A DNA stretch of 64,000 bases from an uncultured Eubacteriales bacterium. GTDB lineage: Bacteria > Bacillota > Clostridia > Christensenellales > UMGS416. Below, piece after piece: positions 1 to 8,761 of this stretch. The stretch is taken from positions 45,579-109,578 of the forward strand of contig UQLW01000005.1 of the NCBI GenBank assembly GCA_900542005.1, written 5' to 3'. The notes under the pieces are model-generated. The model was not told the DNA's origin, did not search any database, and saw nothing but the letters and a program-made list of their open reading frames with translations. Each line of letters begins with the position of its first letter. The stretch's first letter is position 1. The translations under genes were made by a program, and so were the position numbers.

Positions 1-294
1 GCGCGCCTTGCAGGCCTTGCAATCCATCAGCGGGTCGTTAAAGCCGCCGACATGGCCGGAAGCAACCCATACCTCGCTGTTCATCAGGATGGCGCAGTCC
101 AGTCCCGTATTGTAGGGGCTCTGCTGGACGAACTTCTGCCACCACGCCTTTTTGATGTTGTTCTTGAATTCGACGCCCAGAGGGCCATAGTCCCAGGTAT
201 TGGCCAGACCGCCGTAGATCTCGGAGCCGGGGAAGATGAAGCCCCGGTTCTTGCATAGGGCGACCAATTTGTCCATCGTCAATTTTTCCGTCAT
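1..294 (-). CDS. glyQS: glycyl-tRNA synthetase, N-terminal 98 residues (cut by window edge)
   Basis: The product would charge tRNA-Gly with glycine in the cytoplasm. Only the first 98 codons are present; the gene runs off the left edge. The protein begins MTEKLTMDKLV and contains GFIFPGSEIYGGLANTWDYG and the SEVWVASGHVGGFNDP motif, which are characteristic of the single-chain dimeric class II GlyRS rather than the separate alpha and beta subunits. A cysteine pair follows near the edge (DCKACK). The start at 294 is set by an AAGGAGG ribosome binding site just upstream. It lies behind a T-box leader with a glycine specifier codon, so expression should rise when uncharged tRNA-Gly accumulates. 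The family call is firm; the rest of the gene is unseen. Confidence 0.93.
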   Translation of the reverse strand, partial: MTEKLTMDKLVALCKNRGFIFPGSEIYGGLANTWDYGPLGVEFKNNIKKAWWQKFVQQSPYNTGLDCAILMNSEVWVASGHVGGFNDPLMDCKACKAR

Positions 295-574
295 GAATCA
301 ATTCCTCCTTCATGCTTCTTACATTTTGTTTAAGCCGCTGCCGGCCTGGTTGGCAGGATACAAAAAAACGGCCCTGCATCCCCTGTAAAGGGACGAAAGG
401 TCGTTTCGCGGTTCCACCCTTTTTGGCCGCCGGTGCGGCCCGCCTTCATTGATGCGCTCAGAAGGTGCCTTCCGTCAGCGGGCCGCGGCCGGATCCCACC
501 CTTTCCGGCTCTCTTGGCGCGGCTTTTCGCTGCTTACTATTCTTCGTCATAGCGCCTATATCGGTTTGGCTTTC
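295..574 (-). promoter_or_regulatory. T-box riboswitch, glycine-specific, controlling glyQS
   Basis: On the minus strand the leader holds the near-invariant T-box sequence AGGGTGGAACCGCG (407-420), which binds the acceptor end of uncharged tRNA. Upstream, the context GAAGGCACCTTCTGAG places a GGC triplet (467-469) at the position expected for the specifier codon, which matches glycine and the downstream gene. Downstream of the T-box, a stem followed by seven U residues (about 365-406) is the competing terminator. This explains the whole 300-base stretch ahead of glyQS. The stem I fold has not been computed. Confidence 0.93.
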
Positions 575-602
575 AGTGTATCATACTTTTGCCGCTTGTC
601 AA
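575..602 (-). promoter_or_regulatory. promoter of the T-box/glyQS unit
   Basis: On the minus strand, TTGACA (597-602) and TACACT (575-580) are separated by 16 bp, a good housekeeping-sigma promoter immediately upstream of the T-box leader. Confidence 0.8.
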
Positions 603-640
603 GAATACCGGGCGGAAATTTTCGGAAATCGGCTGGAAGC

Positions 641-669
641 TTGCTATTGCTTTGAAAAACCCGTATAAT
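641..669 (+). promoter_or_regulatory. promoter of the RNase J gene
   Basis: TTGCTA (641-646) and a perfect TATAAT (664-669) are 17 bp apart. The implied leader is about 160 nt. It carries a GC-rich hairpin (AGCCCGGC at 779-786 pairing with GCCGGGCT at 793-800) before the ribosome binding site. No other gene is visible between 603 and 838. Confidence 0.75.
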
Positions 670-838
670 AGTAACATTATGGGGTTAGAGGTTTTCATCC
701 CAATAAAGTGGAAAGCGCGGCAATTTAGGCGCTTTTGCGGAAAGCACGCGAATGCGCGCCAGCAGCGCCGCCCGTTTCAGCCCGGCCGCAGCGCCGGGCT
801 CTTGCTGTGTCAGTATTACCTTGGAGGATAATAGATTC

Positions 839-2497
839 ATGAAGAAAAAGACGTTAAAGGTTCTTCCCTTGGGCGGTGTGGACGAGATAGGGAAAAACAT
901 GACGGTACTGGAATATGATAACGATATTCTGGTCGTCGACTGCGGATCGGCCTTCCCCGATGAAGAGATGCTGGGGATCGATCTCGTGATACCGGACATT
1001 TCCTATCTCGAACGCAACCGTTCCCGGGTGAAGGGCATCCTGCTGACCCATGGTCACGAGGATCATATCGGCGCGCTGCCCTATGTGCTCAAGCAGCTGG
1101 ACGTGCCGGTCTATGCCACCCGACTGACGCTGGGCCTTGTAGAGGTGAAGCTGGCGGAGGCCGGGGTAACCGGCGCGAAGCTGATTCCCATCAAGCCCCG
1201 CGACCATGTCAAGCTTGGCTGCTTTGAGGTGGAGTTCCTGAAGATCAGCCACAGCATCCAGGGCTCGGTAGCCCTGGCCATCCATACGCCCATGGGCGTG
1301 GTGTTCATGACCGGCGACTTTAAGGTGGACTATACGCCGGTGGACGGCGAGGTCATGGATTTTGCCCGGATCGCAGCGCTGGGTGAAAAGGGCGTCCTGC
1401 TGCTGATGGCCGATAGCACCAATGTCGAGCGTCCGGGCTATACCCTGAGCGAGCGCACGGTGGGAGCCAACCTGGACGAGTTTTTCCGCAACGCCAAGGG
1501 GCGCATCATCATCACAACCTTCTCCAGCAATGTCCACCGCATTCAGCAGATTATTGACAACGCCATCCGGTATAACCGTAAGGTCTGCTTTTCCGGCCGC
1601 AGCATGGTGCGGGTGGCCGGCGTGGCCATGGAGCTGGGCGAGCTGAATATTGACCCCAAGCATATCGTCGACGCCACGGAGATCAAGAACTTTCCGGATA
1701 AAAAGCTGGTGGTCATCACCACGGGCAGCCAGGGCGAGCCCATGAGCGGGCTGATGCGGATGGCCCATCAGACCCATGCGCAGATCAACATTAAAGACGG
1801 CGATACCGTTATCCTTTCGGCCACCCCTGTACCGGGCAACGAGAAAATGGTACAGCGGCTGATCAACCAGCTGTTCCGCTGCGGCGCCAATGTCATCTAT
1901 AACTCCCTGGCGGAGGTCCATGTGTCGGGCCATGCCTGCCAGGAGGAGCTGAAGCTGCTCCATTCGCTGGTCAAGCCCCGGTATTTTGTGCCGGTGCATG
2001 GCGAGTACCGCCATCTGAAGCAGCATACCCTGCTGGCTCAGACGCTGGGCATGAAGCCGAAGTTCATGAAAATTCCCCAGTTGGGGCATACCATTGAAAT
2101 TACCAACAACGGCATGAGCGACGGCGAAGCGGTTCAGGCCGGCGGCGTGCTGGTGGATGGCCTGGGTATCGGCGACGTGGGCACGGTGGTGCTGCGTGAC
2201 CGGCGCCATCTTTCCCAGGACGGCCTGGTGGTCGTGGTGGTGACGATGGCCTCCGGCGAGGGCGAGCTGCTGGGGATGCCGGAGATCATTTCCAGGGGCT
2301 TCATCTATGTAAAGGATAACGATGAACTCATTACGGACGCCAAAAAGGTGGTGGTTGACGTGATCGACCGCCAGCGCAACCTGTCGGGCGGCGACTGGAC
2401 CAACCTGAAAAACCAGATGCGCACAAGCCTCAACAAGTATTTCTATGAAAAGACCAAGCGCAGCCCCATGATCCTGCCCATTGTGGTGGAGATATAG
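839..2497 (+). CDS. rnjA: ribonuclease J (552 aa)
   Basis: A cytoplasmic zinc-dependent ribonuclease with 5'-3' exonuclease and endonuclease activity, central to mRNA decay and rRNA maturation in Gram-positive bacteria. It is a metallo-beta-lactamase/beta-CASP protein: the HxHxDH zinc motif is at residues 71-76 (HGHEDH), a second metal region is MTGDFKVD, and the beta-CASP region has TTFSSNVHRIQQI and TTGSQGEPMSGL. The length of 552 residues matches RNase J1 (about 555). The start at 839 follows GGAGGATAATAG; an in-frame upstream extension to 752 is not needed. A one-gene leader with its own promoter is followed by mltG about 110 bp downstream. J1 and J2 paralogues cannot be told apart here. 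Confidence 0.95.
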   Translation: MKKKTLKVLPLGGVDEIGKNMTVLEYDNDILVVDCGSAFPDEEMLGIDLVIPDISYLERNRSRVKGILLTHGHEDHIGALPYVLKQLDVPVYATRLTLGLVEVKLAEAGVTGAKLIPIKPRDHVKLGCFEVEFLKISHSIQGSVALAIHTPMGVVFMTGDFKVDYTPVDGEVMDFARIAALGEKGVLLLMADSTNVERPGYTLSERTVGANLDEFFRNAKGRIIITTFSSNVHRIQQIIDNAIRYNRKVCFSGRSMVRVAGVAMELGELNIDPKHIVDATEIKNFPDKKLVVITTGSQGEPMSGLMRMAHQTHAQINIKDGDTVILSATPVPGNEKMVQRLINQLFRCGANVIYNSLAEVHVSGHACQEELKLLHSLVKPRYFVPVHGEYRHLKQHTLLAQTLGMKPKFMKIPQLGHTIEITNNGMSDGEAVQAGGVLVDGLGIGDVGTVVLRDRRHLSQDGLVVVVVTMASGEGELLGMPEIISRGFIYVKDNDELITDAKKVVVDVIDRQRNLSGGDWTNLKNQMRTSLNKYFYEKTKRSPMILPIVVEI

Positions 2498-2610
2498 CGC
2501 GGGAACTAATCGCGGCTGCCAAGCGGTCTAAAGGATAAGGGCGGCTCCCTTGCCGGGCTGCCTTTCTGCCGGGGCGGGCCTGGCAGATCCCTTGAAGCGG
2601 AGGAACAAAC

Positions 2611-3813
2611 ATGAAGCAGCCCAGGCTTACCCCACAGGATGAAAGGGGCAAGAAAGGCAGAATTGTCCACGGTTCGCTGTATGCGCTATGGCGGGTGCTG
2701 CGGACGGTGCTGATCTATCTGATAAGCGCGACCATCCTCGTTGTGGGATTTTGGTGCGGCTACCGGTACCTGATGGACAACTATCTCAGCCCGGTAAGCG
2801 AAACCGATCATACGCCGGTGGTGGTGGAAATTCCCAAGGGCTCAGGTAAATCGAAGATTGCGGAGCTGCTGGAGGAGCAGGGCGTCATACGGAGCAAGAC
2901 GGTATTCAAGCTTTATGTCGACGTGCTGGGCTATGCCAGCAAGATGAAGGCCGGCAGCTATGTGCTTAACCCCACCATGAGCTATCGCGATATCCTGGAT
3001 AAGATCTCAACCGGCGACGGTAAGGGCGAGGTCACGGATTTCATCGTCATCGAGGGCTATAACATTGACGAGATGGCGGAGCGGCTCTATAAGGATAAGC
3101 ATATCCAGGATGTGGACGCCTTTAAGAAGCTGTGCCAGAGCACCGATGATGTGTCCAATATCAGCATCATCATCGACATGATGGAAAACATTCCCCAGGA
3201 GAAGCTTGCACAGCGCAAGTATATCCTGGAGGGCTATCTTTTCCCGGCTAAATATGAAATCTATACGGACGCCTCAGCCAACGATATGATCGAAAAGATG
3301 GCGGTCAAGATGAATTCCATCTTTACCCAGGAGCGGATCGCCCGGGCGCAGGAGCTGGATATGACCATCGACGAGGTCATCACCCTGGCCTCTATCATCG
3401 AGAAGGAAAGCCGGCCAGAGGATTTCGCCAAGGTATCCGCGGTGTTCCATAACCGGCTGAATCAGGGGATGAAGCTGCAGTCCTGCCCGACGCTGCAATA
3501 TGCCCTGGGTATCAAGCGCATTGTACTGACGGCGGAGGACATTGCCAGCGATTCGCCCTATAACACCTATAAGTACGAGGGGCTGCCTGCCGGGCCCATC
3601 TGCGCTCCCTCGGAGAAGGCGATCGACGCAGCCCTTTATCCGGACGAAACCTTCCTGGAAGATGGGTACCTCTATTTCGTCACCAAGGACCCCAACTCCG
3701 GGGAGCTGGAATTCAATATCGACGGGGAAGCCCATGAGGCGGCGGCGGAGAAATACCGTCCGCTATGGGAGGAATGGGACCGGCAGAACGCCCAGCAGGA
3801 CGGCGCCCAGTAG
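2611..3813 (+). CDS. mltG: endolytic murein transglycosylase MltG (400 aa)
   Basis: MltG cleaves nascent glycan strands at the outer face of the membrane and so influences peptidoglycan strand length. One transmembrane helix lies at about residues 33-52, with a basic cytoplasmic N-terminus. A LysM-like region follows (about 70-130), then the YceG catalytic domain. The signature LASIIEKESRPEDF places the expected catalytic glutamate at residue 265, and AVFHNRL, LQSCPTLQYALG and SPYNTYKYEGLPAGPI are all typical of the family. Start ATG 2611 has GCGGAGGAAC 7 bp upstream. It probably shares a transcript with rnjA, since no terminator is obvious between them, and ends in a strong terminator. Confidence 0.95.
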   Translation: MKQPRLTPQDERGKKGRIVHGSLYALWRVLRTVLIYLISATILVVGFWCGYRYLMDNYLSPVSETDHTPVVVEIPKGSGKSKIAELLEEQGVIRSKTVFKLYVDVLGYASKMKAGSYVLNPTMSYRDILDKISTGDGKGEVTDFIVIEGYNIDEMAERLYKDKHIQDVDAFKKLCQSTDDVSNISIIIDMMENIPQEKLAQRKYILEGYLFPAKYEIYTDASANDMIEKMAVKMNSIFTQERIARAQELDMTIDEVITLASIIEKESRPEDFAKVSAVFHNRLNQGMKLQSCPTLQYALGIKRIVLTAEDIASDSPYNTYKYEGLPAGPICAPSEKAIDAALYPDETFLEDGYLYFVTKDPNSGELEFNIDGEAHEAAAEKYRPLWEEWDRQNAQQDGAQ

Positions 3814-3827
3814 CCTTGAATCCGATG

Positions 3828-3867
3828 ATCCCGTGCTGTACAATCAGGTATAGCACGGGATTTTTCT
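3828..3867 (+). terminator. rho-independent terminator after mltG
   Basis: ATCCCGTGCT (3828-3837) pairs perfectly with AGCACGGGAT (3852-3861) and is followed by a run of T. Confidence 0.85.
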
Positions 3868-3883
3868 ATGGAGGGAAAGCGTA

Positions 3884-4813
3884 ATGTCAAGAGTATGCTT
3901 TGGAATCATCACCGACCTGCACCGGGAGATCATGCATGACGCGCCGCAGCGGTTGGAGGCCTTCCTCGAGGCCGCCCGGAAGCGAAAGGCCGATTTTATT
4001 GTAAGCCTTGGGGATTTCTGCCATTCCCGGGAGGAGCATGAGGATGTACGGGCCATTTGGAACAGCTTTCCCGGCGGCCGCTACCATGTTCTGGGTAACC
4101 ATGATACCGATGCGTCCGATAAGCTGACCTGGATGCGGTTTTTCGGCCTGCGGCGGGTGTATGATTCCTTTGATTGGGGCGGCTTCCATTTTTGCCTGTT
4201 GGATACCAATACCGTCTCGCTGGACGGTATTGATTATGACTATGGGAACCGGAACTATTTCGCCTTCCAGGAATACCGGGAAAACCTTTCGGCCAGCCAG
4301 ATGAACTGGCTGAAAGCCGACCTGGCGGCAACGAAAAATCCCACGGTCCTCTTCAGCCACGCCAGCCTGGCTGATCCAGCCGTCGGTATCCGTAACCATG
4401 GGCAGCTGCGGGCGCTCCTGCTGGAGGCACGCCGGCAGGGGCCGGGCGTGATCGCCGCCTTTAACGGACACAACCATGTGGACGGACACCTTGTGCAGGA
4501 CGGCGTCCACTATCTGGATGTGAACAGCGCCTCCAACTGCTGGCTGGGCGAGGCGTACGCCTGCGATACCTACGGCCCGCAGGTAGAGCGGGAGCATCCC
4601 TGGATCCGCTGCACCGCGCCCTACCGGGAGGCCCTCTTTACCTTTGTGGAGCTGGATAGCCAGGCGCACACCCTGTCCATGTCCGGTATGCAGAGCAGCT
4701 TTGTGGGCCCGGCGCCGCAGCAGCGGGGCCACAGGGGGTATTCCAGCCACACCGGCGTGTCCGGCGGGTTCCCGATCCGCCCCTCCATTGAGGAAAGGAT
4801 TCTGCATTATTAG
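3884..4813 (+). CDS. calcineurin-like metallophosphoesterase (309 aa)
   Basis: A binuclear-metal phosphoesterase of unknown substrate. All the metal motifs are present in order: DxH (TDLH, about residues 10-13), GDFCH (about 43-47), GNHD (about 71-74), a late histidine (FSHASL) and GHNHVDGH near residue 195. There is no signal peptide or membrane segment, so it should be cytoplasmic. The start at 3884 follows GGAGGG. It is transcribed from its own signal after the mltG terminator and precedes sigK by about 105 bp. Relatives include CpdA-like cyclic-nucleotide phosphodiesterases and generic phosphohydrolases; I cannot choose between them. Confidence 0.85.
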   Translation: MSRVCFGIITDLHREIMHDAPQRLEAFLEAARKRKADFIVSLGDFCHSREEHEDVRAIWNSFPGGRYHVLGNHDTDASDKLTWMRFFGLRRVYDSFDWGGFHFCLLDTNTVSLDGIDYDYGNRNYFAFQEYRENLSASQMNWLKADLAATKNPTVLFSHASLADPAVGIRNHGQLRALLLEARRQGPGVIAAFNGHNHVDGHLVQDGVHYLDVNSASNCWLGEAYACDTYGPQVEREHPWIRCTAPYREALFTFVELDSQAHTLSMSGMQSSFVGPAPQQRGHRGYSSHTGVSGGFPIRPSIEERILHY

Positions 4814-4918
4814 GCCTTGTCTCCCAGCAGGCGCGAAAAAATGAGGCTTGTCTGCATCATTCGCCATCGTAGGACAATCCACGCCCGGCATAGAGTAACC
4901 ATGTCGGGAGGTGAAAGC

Positions 4919-5623
4919 ATGCAGATGCTCATGGAAGGGCTGCGCCTTTTCTTTGAACAGATCCCTTTGCTCATCGGATATGTCACCCGGGGCGCCTCGT
5001 TCCCCAAGCCCCTGCGCGAGGAGCAGGAACGCGACTGCCTGAAACGGATGGCCGGAGGCGACGAATCGGCCCGGGATTGCCTGATTGAACACAATCTGCG
5101 GCTGGTGGCGCATGTAGCCCGCAAATATATCCGCAGCGGCCAGGATATGGACGATCTCATTTCCATCGGCACCATCGGGCTGATCAAGGCGGTTAACACC
5201 TATGACGGCCAAAAGGGCAAACCCCTGGTTTCCTATGCCGCGCGCTGCATCGAGAACGAAATCCTCATGGTTCTCCGTTCCGGCAAGAAGCGGCAGAACG
5301 ATATTTCCCTCCTGGAGCCGATCGGGACGGACAACGAGGGAAACGCACTGACGCTGATGGATGTGCTGGGTACCCAGGCGGACGAGGTGATGGACACCGT
5401 GGAAGCGCGTATCCAGCTGGATCATGTGCGCCGGGTGATGGCAGAGCGCCTGGAGGAGCGCGAAGCCCAGGTGCTGGCCGCCCGCTATGGGCTGGGCGGC
5501 CAGCCGCCGATGGCCCAGCACGAGGTGGCAAAGCGATTGCATATCTCCAGGAGCTATGTGAGCCGCATTGAAAAAAAGGCGCTGCTTAAGCTTCAGGAAG
5601 CGATGCGGATCGACCAGCCCTAG
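4919..5623 (+). CDS. sigK: sporulation sigma factor SigK (234 aa), uninterrupted
   Basis: RNA polymerase sigma factor of the mother-cell line, directing late spore coat and cortex genes. The order is an N-terminal pro-like segment (GYVTRGASFPKPL), region 2 (NLRLVAHVARKY, DLISIGTIGLIKAV, YAARCIENEI) and a region 4 helix-turn-helix (AQHEVAKRLHISRSYVSRIEKKAL). Length and the FPKPL segment fit SigK better than SigE. The gene is one continuous frame, with no skin-type insertion of the kind that splits sigK in some Bacillus and Clostridioides. The start at 4919 follows GGGAGGTGAAAGC; the in-frame upstream extension has no such site. The presence of sigK implies a sporulating organism. Confidence 0.92.
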   Translation: MQMLMEGLRLFFEQIPLLIGYVTRGASFPKPLREEQERDCLKRMAGGDESARDCLIEHNLRLVAHVARKYIRSGQDMDDLISIGTIGLIKAVNTYDGQKGKPLVSYAARCIENEILMVLRSGKKRQNDISLLEPIGTDNEGNALTLMDVLGTQADEVMDTVEARIQLDHVRRVMAERLEEREAQVLAARYGLGGQPPMAQHEVAKRLHISRSYVSRIEKKALLKLQEAMRIDQP

Positions 5624-5635
5624 CGGCGGCGCTTC

Positions 5636-5671
5636 AAAGGGAGCCCGGCAAAGACTAGCCGGGCTCCCTTT
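5636..5671 (+). terminator. strong hairpin after sigK, probable terminator
   Basis: A perfect 14-bp stem (5636-5649 with 5658-5671) with an 8-nt loop lies 13 bp after the sigK stop. The T-tract is short and interrupted, so efficiency is uncertain. Confidence 0.65.
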
Positions 5672-5747
5672 GGGCGCTTTTGGCCTGCCGGGGCCTTCCA
5701 TATCTTACCGGTATATTTCTGCGGCGGACCGTCGTATACTTGTAATG

Positions 5748-5761
5748 CGAACATATGATCG
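5748..5761 (+). promoter_or_regulatory. candidate LexA operator of dinB
   Basis: CGAACATATGATCG matches the Gram-positive LexA site CGAAC-N4-GTTCG at every position but one. It sits 20 bp before the dinB start codon. lexA itself is in this window (59005-59628) with a similar site. SOS control of polymerase IV is the likely meaning. Confidence 0.6.
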
Positions 5762-5781
5762 TATTACGAGGAGGCGGCGTC

Positions 5782-7029
5782 ATGGGGGAGCGAACTGTGC
5801 TGCATGTGGATATGAATAATTTCTATGCGTCGGTGGAATGTCTGCACGATCCATCCCTGAGGGGAAAGCCGGTGGCGGTAGGCGGCAGGGCCGAGGAGCG
5901 CCACGGGATTATCCTGGCCAAGAACAATGAGGCCAAGGCCTATGGAATTCAGACGGGCGAAGCGCTGTGGCAGGCACGGGAAAAGTGCGGGGAGCTGGTG
6001 ATCGTTCCGCCCCACTATGACCGCTATATCCGCTTCAGCCGTATGGCGGGGGCGATCTATGGGGAGTATACCGACCGGATCGAGCCCTTTGGGCTGGACG
6101 AGGCGTGGCTGGATATCAGCGGCGGAGGGGCGCGGCAAGGCAGCGGGCGCGAGGTGGCCGATGAAATCCGCCGGAGGATCCGGGATGAGCTGGGCATCAC
6201 TGCGTCGGTGGGCGTATCCTTTAACAAGGTATTCGCAAAGCTGGGCAGCGATATGAAAAAGCCCGACGCAACCACCGTACTCTCCAGGGACAACTACCGG
6301 CAACGGGCCTGGCCGCTGCCGGTAGAGGCGCTGCTCTGCGTGGGGGCCGCCACCTGCCGCAAGCTTCACAGCCGGGGAATTTATACCATCGGTCAATTAG
6401 CCGCTGCCGACCCCAGGCTTTTGCAGGCCTGGTTTGGTAAATGGGGCCTCACCCTGCACCGCTTTGCCAACGGGCGGGATAGCTCGCCTGTGCGGCCGGC
6501 GGGGCAGGAGGCTGCGGTAAAAAGTGTGGGGAATTCCAGCACCACGCCCCGGGACCTGATGGATGAGCGGGATGCCCGGGTCACCTTTGCGGCCCTGGCC
6601 GAGAGCGTGGGCGCCCGTTTGAGGGAATACGGCCTGAAGGGCTCTACCGTCCAGATCAGTTTGCGGGATCGTACGCTGGCCGGCTTTGAGCGGCAGATGA
6701 GGCTGCAGGCCCCGACGGATCTCTCACGGGAGCTTTTTGAGGCGGCCATGACCCTGCTGCGGCGCCATTATGACTGGAGCCGCCCGCTGCGCAGCGTGGG
6801 GCTGCGGGCCTGCGGCCTGGTGCCCTGGGATACGCCGGTACAGCTGAGCTTTTTTGGCGAGGAGGCGCGCCGGCAGCGGGAAGAGCGGCTGGAGCATGCC
6901 GTGGACAGCCTGCGCCTGCGGTTTGGGCCAAGCGCCATCCGGAAGGGGACGCTTTATGAGGACACGCTGCTGGGACAGCTCAACGCTAAGGAGGATCATA
7001 CGATTCACCCAGTCAGCTTCTTTTCGTGA
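5782..7029 (+). CDS. dinB: DNA polymerase IV, Y-family (415 aa)
   Basis: Error-prone polymerase that copies past damaged bases. Palm motifs HVDMNNFYASVE (metal aspartate at residue 10) and GLDEAWLDISG are intact, followed by the SVGVSFNKVFAKLGSDMKKPD segment, helix-hairpin-helix regions and the little-finger domain. A QLSFF sequence near residue 355 fits the beta-clamp binding motif. The start at 5782 is chosen because AGGAGG (5769-5774) lies 7 bp upstream; the in-frame ATG at 5755 lies before that site. A LexA-like box overlaps the promoter region. The small gene at 7040 follows after 10 bp and is probably co-transcribed. Confidence 0.95.
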   Translation: MGERTVLHVDMNNFYASVECLHDPSLRGKPVAVGGRAEERHGIILAKNNEAKAYGIQTGEALWQAREKCGELVIVPPHYDRYIRFSRMAGAIYGEYTDRIEPFGLDEAWLDISGGGARQGSGREVADEIRRRIRDELGITASVGVSFNKVFAKLGSDMKKPDATTVLSRDNYRQRAWPLPVEALLCVGAATCRKLHSRGIYTIGQLAAADPRLLQAWFGKWGLTLHRFANGRDSSPVRPAGQEAAVKSVGNSSTTPRDLMDERDARVTFAALAESVGARLREYGLKGSTVQISLRDRTLAGFERQMRLQAPTDLSRELFEAAMTLLRRHYDWSRPLRSVGLRACGLVPWDTPVQLSFFGEEARRQREERLEHAVDSLRLRFGPSAIRKGTLYEDTLLGQLNAKEDHTIHPVSFFS

Positions 7030-7039
7030 GAGGTGAAGC

Positions 7040-7276
7040 ATGCAAAGCAAGGTATATGTAGCGGTGGTGGCCCGCTATTCGCCGGAGGGAGAGCTCAGGC
7101 CCCTGTCGGTGCAATGGGAGGATGGACGCAGCTTTTCGATCGACCGCATTCTGGATGTGCGACGCGCCGCCAGCCTGAAGGCCGGCGGCGCAGGGATACG
7201 CTATACGGTTCGCATCGGGCGTCATGAAACCTATCTTTTTCTGGAGGAGGACCGCTGGTTCGTCCAGCGGCGATAG
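7040..7276 (+). CDS. small conserved protein downstream of dinB (78 aa), function unknown
   Basis: A soluble 78-residue protein with no recognised domain. It reads as a compact beta-rich fold: VYVAVVARYSPEG, PLSVQWEDGRSF, IDRILDVRRAASLKAGG, IRYTVRIGRHETYLFLE. I recall similar short proteins placed directly after dinB in other Clostridia, which would suggest a role linked to DNA damage or simply operon conservation; this is inference. It starts 10 bp after dinB with GAGAGGTGA as ribosome binding site. Its last 46 bases overlap the end of the convergent symporter gene. Confidence 0.7.
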   Translation: MQSKVYVAVVARYSPEGELRPLSVQWEDGRSFSIDRILDVRRAASLKAGGAGIRYTVRIGRHETYLFLEEDRWFVQRR

Positions 7277-8673
7277 GCCGGTTCAGGCTCTGCCGTCGCA
7301 ATGGGGCGGAGATCCTGCTCATCCAGGCGCGGCAGATAGTAGCGGGTTTCCCGGGCAATGAGCGGGGAAAGCCCAATCAGGGCAACCAGGTTGGGCAGCG
7401 CCATCAGGGCGTTGAGCACGTCCGCCATATCCCAAACAAGACCGAGGCTGATCACAGGGGCTATCGCCAGCACCGCTAGGTACAGGAGGCGGTAGGGGGT
7501 GAGCGCCCGCGGCCCCAGCAGGTATTCGGCGCAGCGCTCCCCGTAATAGGACCAGCCCAAAATGGTGGAATAGGCGAAGGTGATGAGCCCCACATTCAGC
7601 ACCAGCGGGCCAATATAGGGGATTTGCCCAAAGGCCAGAGCGGAGAGCTCACCGCCGTCGGTGATCCCGGACAGATCCATGGCAGGATTTTTCATGATGC
7701 TGGCCACCAGGGTCAGGCCCGTCACCAGGCAAAGCACCACCGTATCCCAAAAGGTGCCGGTGGAGGCTACCAAAGCCTGGCGGACCGGATTGCGGCACTG
7801 GGCGGCGGCTGCGACAATGGGCGCCGAGCCCATGCCGGACTCATTGGAGAAGAGCCCGCGGGCGATGCCATAGCGGGCTGCGGCAATGATGCCCGAGCCT
7901 GCCAGGCCGCCGGCGACGGCGCCGGGCTGAAAGGCCAGGGTTACAATCGCCCTGCAGGCGGCGGGCAGCACGTCGCGGCATTGCCAGAGAATCACCGTGC
8001 AGCCCATGACAAAAAAGATGGCCATAAAGGGCACCAGGCGCTCGCAGACCCGGCCAAGCCCTTTGACGCCGCCCAAGATGGCCAGGGCTGCCGTCACAGA
8101 GGCCGCCAGCCCGACGCTCCAGGGCTCGATGGAGGGGACAAGCCGGGTAACGGCCTGGGAAAGCGCGTTGACCTGCACGCCGCAGCCGATGCCCAAGGAA
8201 GCCAGCGCCCCAAAGAGTGCGAAAAGCAGGGCAAGGCCGCGGCGGTGCAGCCCCCGCTCCAGCGCGTACATTGCGCCGCCCATCATGCGGCCGTCAGCGC
8301 TCTTTACCCGGAAACGGACGGCAATCAGCGCTTCGGCGTATTTGGTAGCCATGCCGAAAATGCCGGCCAGCCAGCACCAGAATACTGCGCCCGGGCCGCC
8401 CAGGGCAATCGCTGTCCCTACGCCGACGATATTGCCGGTGCCAATGGTGGAGGCAAGGGCTGTAGCCAGGGAGGCAAAGGGGCTGATATCGCCCTCGCCG
8501 CCGGGCTCCGGCGTCAGCGACAGGCGGATTGCCGTCAGCACCTTGCGCTGAATAAACCCGGTACGGCAGGTCATATAAAGGTGCGTGATAAAAAGCAGCA
8601 GCACCATGGGTATGCCCCAAAGCGCGTGGTTAAGGCGCGAGATAACCGTTTCCAGCAGAGCAAGCAGCTCCAT
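7231..8673 (-). CDS. alanine/glycine:cation symporter, AGCS family (480 aa)
   Basis: Sodium- or proton-coupled importer of small neutral amino acids in the cytoplasmic membrane. About ten hydrophobic segments are visible. The AGCS signatures are GFIQRKVL, SPFASLATALASTIGTGNIVGVGTAIALGGPGAVFW, and GIARGLFSNESGMGSAPIVAAAA. Start ATG 8673 is preceded by GGAGAGGAGAA; the ORF extends 14 codons further upstream without a matching site. The last 46 bp overlap the convergent small gene at 7040-7276, so the hydrophilic C-terminal tail (residues about 465-480) may be an unconserved extension. It is divergent from the GNAT gene at 8818. The substrate among Ala, Gly and D-Ala is not decidable. Confidence 0.92.
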   Translation of the reverse strand: MELLALLETVISRLNHALWGIPMVLLLFITHLYMTCRTGFIQRKVLTAIRLSLTPEPGGEGDISPFASLATALASTIGTGNIVGVGTAIALGGPGAVFWCWLAGIFGMATKYAEALIAVRFRVKSADGRMMGGAMYALERGLHRRGLALLFALFGALASLGIGCGVQVNALSQAVTRLVPSIEPWSVGLAASVTAALAILGGVKGLGRVCERLVPFMAIFFVMGCTVILWQCRDVLPAACRAIVTLAFQPGAVAGGLAGSGIIAAARYGIARGLFSNESGMGSAPIVAAAAQCRNPVRQALVASTGTFWDTVVLCLVTGLTLVASIMKNPAMDLSGITDGGELSALAFGQIPYIGPLVLNVGLITFAYSTILGWSYYGERCAEYLLGPRALTPYRLLYLAVLAIAPVISLGLVWDMADVLNALMALPNLVALIGLSPLIARETRYYLPRLDEQDLRPIATAEPEPAYRRWTNQRSSSRKR

Positions 8674-8761
8674 AGCTTCTCCTCTCCCCGCCGCCTTCAG
8701 AGGCGGCGTTTCCACTTCAGCCTATGCGCACAGCAGCGGCTCCATGAGGCCAAAGCCAGGA

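Noticed and set aside
854..2209. Long open frame on the minus strand across the RNase J gene
   Set aside because: It is a mirror of the GC-rich codon pattern of rnjA; its translation has no family features and no ribosome binding site. The same holds for the long antisense frames over the metallophosphoesterase/sigK, DUF4838, scfB, rel and wecB genes.
4919..5623. A sigK gene split by a skin-type element
   Set aside because: The frame is continuous from region 2 to region 4 with normal length, so no insertion is present.
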